Source of the DNA: Jatrophihabitans sp.
Lineage (GTDB): Bacteria; Actinomycetota; Actinomycetes; Mycobacteriales; Jatrophihabitantaceae
Assembly (NCBI GenBank): GCA_004299665.1
Contig: SCQZ01000480.1
Span: 1 to 7,466 of the forward strand
Direction: 5' to 3'
Length of the DNA stretch: 7,466 nt
Each line of letters begins with the position of its first letter. Within the stretch, counting starts at the first letter, position 1. The notes under the pieces are model-generated. The model was not told the DNA's origin and searched no databases. It saw only the letters and a list, made by a program, of their open reading frames with translations. Positions 5,200-7,466 of the stretch are shown in pieces. The position numbers and the translations under genes are program-made.

Positions 5200-7152
5200 T
5201 CAGCCGCCGGACATCGCCATGACGATGACGATGTCCTGGTCGGGACGGACGGCGGTGGCCAGGCCGTCCAGGGTGCGGATGTCGTCGTCGCCGACGGCGA
5301 CGATCACCGAGTCGTCGACCGCGCCGCCGGGCAGCACGGCCGCGCCGAACCGCGGGTAGCGCGCCGCCGCCGCCGCCAGCGCCGCGCCGACGGTGGCGGC
5401 GGGGACGTCGATGCGGTCCTCGCCGTCCGTCAGGTGCAGCAGCGGGCCGGGGACGCGGACCGTCGCGGTCTCCGCGGCCGTCGCGACCGCCGCCTCGCCG
5501 GTCGCGACGGCGATCAGTTCCTCGTCGGTGTGCGCGTTGCAGTAGTCGCCGAGCGTGAACCCCGCATCGCCGCGCCTGCCGCGTTCGGCGAGCCAGGCGC
5601 CCACCAGCCGGTCCAGTACCCCGTCGAGGTCCTGGGTCGGGACGCGGCGCATCAGTCGCCGGCCGATCGCGGTGCGGGTGCCCAGGCCGCCGCCGACGGT
5701 GAGGTCGTAGGCCTCGACCCGCTCGTCGGAGCCCTCGACGCGGGTCGTCGTGCCCTGCAGGCCGATCTCGCCGACCCAGTGCTGCGCGCACGCGTGCGGG
5801 CAGCCGTCCATGTGGATCGCCAGGTCGCCGATCGCCTCGGCGCCGTAGTGGGTCGTCAGGCCGTCGAGGACCTCGTCCAGCTTGCCCTTCGTCTCGGCGA
5901 CCGAATAGTTGCAGAACTGGTGCGACGTGCACGCCAGCGAGCGCCCGAACGCGCGCCCGCGGTCCAGGTCGAAGCCGATCTCGCGCAGCGTGGCCCGCAC
6001 GTCGGCCAGGCGCCGTCCCGGGACGTCGGCGAGGACGAAGTTCTGTTGCCGGGTCAGCCGCAGGTCGCCGCCGTAGGACTGCGCCAGATCGGCCAGGGCG
6101 ATCAGCTTCGTGCCGGTGATGCGACCGGAGGGGACCGGGACCCCGACCGAGAACAGTCCCGGCTGCCGCTGCCGGTGGATGCCCAGGTGGTCGGCGTCGG
6201 TCGTCGGCACCGGCGCCTCGCCGTCCTCGAGCGGCCGGCCGAGCACCTCCTCGACCTTGGCGCGCATGCCCTCGGGGCCGTAGTCGTCCATCATGAACTT
6301 GATCCGCGCCTTCGCGCGTGAGATGCGGTAGCGCAGGTCGCGCTGCCAGGCGTTGGTCACGGCCTCGAGCACCTCGATGGTGTCCTCGACCGGGACGAAC
6401 ACGCCCAGGTCGCGGGAGATGCGCGGGGTGTTGGTCATGCCGCCGCCGATGCGCAGCGCGAAGCCGTCGCGGCCGTCCTTCACGACGCCCACGAGCGCGA
6501 CGTCGGAGATCTCCGGCGCATTGCACTGCGCCGAGCAGGCCGCGATCGTGTACTTGTGCTTGCGCGGCAGGTTCGAGTACTCGCGGTTGCCGTAGAAGTG
6601 GGCCGCGACGGCGCGCACCACGGGCCGCACGTCGAACGGCTCGTCCACGGTCAGCCCGGCGACCGGGCAGCTGGTGATGTTGCGGACGGTGTCGCCCTCG
6701 CCGCCGTTGGTCGTCAGGCCGGCGGCCTCGATCGCGGCGAGCACGTCGGGCAGTTGCGCGAGCGCGACCCAGTGCAACTGGATGCCCTGGCGCGTCGTCA
6801 GTTCGGCCTCGTCGCGACCGAAGTCGCGGGCGATCTCGCCGAGCGCGCGCACCTGCGCCGCGCTAACCAGGCCGCCGGCCACCTTCACCCGCACCATGAA
6901 GGTGCCGACCTTCGGCTTGTCATGGGCCAGCGCCCACCAGTACAGCCGGACGATGTCCTCCTCGGGCACGTCCTCGTAGCCGCGCTCGATCAGCGCCGGC
7001 AGCTCGTCGCGGACGTCCAGCGGCGGCCGGTCACGCTTGAGCCGCTCGATGTAGTTGCGCTTGTAGACGGTCTCCCAGTCCGGCGCGGGCCGGTCCGCGG
7101 CGGGGCGGACGACGGGCCGGGTGAGCGTGCGGGTCGGGCGCGTGGCGGTCAC
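5200..7152 (-). CDS. siroheme nitrite/sulfite reductase fused to a C-terminal MoaD/ThiS-like sulfur-carrier domain
   Basis: A 650-aa cytoplasmic fusion. Residues about 65-545 form a ferredoxin-type nitrite/sulfite reductase in the usual two-fold order: ferredoxin-like half (about 75-145), siroheme/4Fe-4S part (about 150-305), second half (about 327-395), second siroheme part (about 400-545). The cluster-siroheme cysteines are C408 and C414 (CTSHQFC) with C451 and C455 (CPHAC). Basic residues expected to hold siroheme and substrate are R88, R157, K198 and K200. The neighbouring cysH makes sulfite (to sulfide, six electrons) the likely reaction; nitrite is an alternative. After an Ala-rich linker (about 546-562) a roughly 88-residue beta-grasp domain follows: TVRVPGPLLHLT strand, VGAALAAAAARYP helix, DIRTLDGLATAV, then IVIVMAMSGG. 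The protein ends in Gly-Gly, as in MoaD, ThiS and CysO, whose C-terminal glycine carries sulfur as a thiocarboxylate. No E1-like activating enzyme is in the window. The GTG start at 7152 has GGAGG four bases upstream. Confidence 0.93.
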   Translation of the reverse strand: MTATRPTRTLTRPVVRPAADRPAPDWETVYKRNYIERLKRDRPPLDVRDELPALIERGYEDVPEEDIVRLYWWALAHDKPKVGTFMVRVKVAGGLVSAAQVRALGEIARDFGRDEAELTTRQGIQLHWVALAQLPDVLAAIEAAGLTTNGGEGDTVRNITSCPVAGLTVDEPFDVRPVVRAVAAHFYGNREYSNLPRKHKYTIAACSAQCNAPEISDVALVGVVKDGRDGFALRIGGGMTNTPRISRDLGVFVPVEDTIEVLEAVTNAWQRDLRYRISRAKARIKFMMDDYGPEGMRAKVEEVLGRPLEDGEAPVPTTDADHLGIHRQRQPGLFSVGVPVPSGRITGTKLIALADLAQSYGGDLRLTRQQNFVLADVPGRRLADVRATLREIGFDLDRGRAFGRSLACTSHQFCNYSVAETKGKLDEVLDGLTTHYGAEAIGDLAIHMDGCPHACAQHWVGEIGLQGTTTRVEGSDERVEAYDLTVGGGLGTRTAIGRRLMRRVPTQDLDGVLDRLVGAWLAERGRRGDAGFTLGDYCNAHTDEELIAVATGEAAVATAAETATVRVPGPLLHLTDGEDRIDVPAATVGAALAAAAARYPRFGAAVLPGGAVDDSVIVAVGDDDIRTLDGLATAVRPDQDIVIVMAMSGG

Positions 7153-7156
7153 GGTG

Positions 7157-7161
7157 CCTCC
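7157..7161 (-). promoter_or_regulatory. ribosome binding site of the sulfite reductase fusion gene
   Basis: A perfect GGAGG on the minus strand, four bases before the GTG at 7152. The spacing is short but workable. A CCTCC in the leader (7271-7267) is complementary to it and could in principle mask it. Confidence 0.7.
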
Positions 7162-7205
7162 GGGGCGGGGTGTGGTCCGGGCATGCGGGGGGTCTCGGCG
7201 TCGCG

Positions 7206-7252
7206 CCCCGGCGGCCGCGCACGGTCCGGCGGCGCCTCGGGGCGCCGGGGAC
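7206..7252 (-). promoter_or_regulatory. leader with two mutually exclusive GC hairpins (candidate attenuator)
   Basis: Between the upstream ORF and the reductase gene the minus-strand transcript can form a hairpin at 7252-7224: GTCC pairs with GGAC, then GGCGCC with GGCGCC around the loop CCGA, with a small internal loop. Alternatively CCCCGGCG (7250-7243) can pair with CGCCGGGG (7213-7206) in an unbroken 8-bp GC stem. The two share bases 7250-7241 and cannot coexist. With the cysteine-containing ORF just upstream, this could switch transcription or translation according to ribosome stalling. In DNA this GC-rich, chance complementarity is common, and there is no T-run. Confidence 0.4.
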
Positions 7253-7280
7253 GGGGTGCTTCAGCGGGAGGGAAGGACGC

Positions 7281-7355
7281 TCAGCGCATACCGCGACACG
7301 GGCACAGGCTCGGGATCATTGCCCCGACCAGCCCTGACCGTCGCGTGCGGATCAC
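7281..7355 (-). CDS. leaderless cysteine-containing leader peptide (24 codons)
   Basis: A small ORF, GTG to TGA, ending 128 bases before the reductase start. It begins V-I-R-T-R-R-S-G-L-V-G-A and ends MIPSLCPCRGMR; Cys codons 18 (TGC) and 20 (TGT) lie close to the stop. The GTG sits exactly six bases after a TAGACT -10 element, so the transcript probably starts on its first base and is translated without a leader, as is common in actinobacteria. Leaderless polycysteine ORFs that sense cysteine by ribosome stalling are known upstream of sulfur-assimilation operons in mycobacteria. This one has the same position and logic with only two Cys codons. An internal ATG at codon 13 (7319) after a GGGG run could be an alternative start. 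The role is inferred from position. Confidence 0.6.
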   Translation of the reverse strand: MIRTRRSGLVGAMIPSLCPCRGMR

Positions 7356-7361
7356 GGGCGA

Positions 7362-7391
7362 AGTCTAACCACGGCGGAGCGCCGGGCACAA
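7362..7391 (-). promoter_or_regulatory. promoter of the leader peptide-sulfite reductase-cysH operon
   Basis: On the minus strand, TTGTGC (7391-7386) as -35, an 18-base spacer, and TAGACT (7367-7362) as -10, matching the actinobacterial TANNNT pattern. The predicted transcription start, six bases further on, is the G of the GTG at 7355. It is the best sigma-70-like promoter I see in the window. No clear operator overlaps it. Confidence 0.6.
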
Positions 7392-7435
7392 AGGACCGCG
7401 ACCGACGTCACGACGCGCGTGCACAATGGTCGACC

Positions 7436-7466
7436 GTGGACGCACCGCTGCCCTACCTCGCCGGCC
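7436..7466 (+). CDS. possible start of a divergent gene (partial)
   Basis: GTG at 7436 opens a frame reading V-D-A-P-L-P-Y-L-A-G to the window edge, divergent from the sulfite reductase operon. No ribosome binding site precedes it, so it would have to be leaderless; CACAAT (7422-7427) is a poor -10 candidate. ATG at 7426 in another frame is an alternative. Ten codons do not allow identification. Confidence 0.3.
   Translation, partial: MDAPLPYLAG

Noticed and set aside
5182..6321. Long plus-strand open frame opposite the sulfite reductase gene
   Set aside because: Its translation is Arg/Ala/Val/Asp-rich with no recognisable domain, and it mirrors the codon bias of the real minus-strand gene. 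It is an antisense shadow typical of high-GC coding DNA.
7149..7184. Small ORF MPGPHPAPEAP whose TGA overlaps the reductase GTG start
   Set aside because: The GTGA overlap is attractive for coupling, but the ORF has no ribosome binding site, is Pro/Ala-rich as chance GC-rich frames are, and the reductase has its own GGAGG. The cysteine-containing ORF further upstream is far better supported.
7153..7400. SAM or other known riboswitch upstream of the sulfite reductase
   Set aside because: I found none of the conserved core elements of an S-box or other sulfur-related riboswitch. The leader is better explained by a peptide-based mechanism.
1..7466. tRNA, rRNA, CRISPR array, insertion sequence or prophage signals
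   Set aside because: No cloverleaf-like segment, regularly spaced repeats, transposase-like protein or flanking target duplications were seen on either strand.

Overview
The window is very GC-rich, with GTG as well as ATG starts, G/C-biased third codon positions, TANNNT-type promoter signals and F420/SDR-type catabolic genes. This points to a high-GC actinomycete; a Pseudonocardiaceae-like or related soil genus is my guess, and nothing here fixes the genus. No rRNA, tRNA, CRISPR array, insertion sequence or other mobile element is visible.

Left part (1-3833), uptake and catabolism. A branched-chain-amino-acid-type ABC substrate-binding lipoprotein (40-1455, minus) follows an SDR oxidoreductase (1596-2387, minus). 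A 140-base AT-richer gap between them probably holds the lipoprotein's own promoter and an operator-like palindrome. A 100-base GC-rich divergent gap with a 15-base palindrome separates the SDR from a plus-strand pair: an F420/flavin-type luciferase-like oxidoreductase (2488-3342) overlapping by 4 bases a SnoaL/NTF2-like protein (3339-3833). This set resembles actinobacterial gene clusters for lipid-like or aromatic substrates, but the substrate cannot be read from the sequence.

Right part (3880-7391), assimilatory sulfur reduction, all on the minus strand and convergent with the left part. Reading with transcription: a well-formed promoter (7362-7391), a probably leaderless 24-codon upstream ORF with a Cys-Pro-Cys segment near its end (7281-7355), a GC-rich leader able to form alternative hairpins, a siroheme sulfite/nitrite reductase (5200-7152), CysH-type APS reductase (4349-5167), and an unrecognised 155-aa protein (3880-4347) starting one base after the cysH stop. 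CysH would make sulfite from activated sulfate and the reductase would reduce it to sulfide.

The most striking observation is that the reductase does not end where the family normally ends. About 90 extra residues form a MoaD/ThiS/CysO-like beta-grasp domain ending exactly in Ser-Gly-Gly, the hallmark of a ubiquitin-like sulfur carrier. One polypeptide thus seems to join the enzyme that makes sulfide to a carrier that could accept it as a C-terminal thiocarboxylate. Together with the cysteine-containing leader ORF, this looks like a compact, cysteine-responsive sulfide-to-carrier module. A divergent gene may begin at 7436, but only ten codons are in the window.
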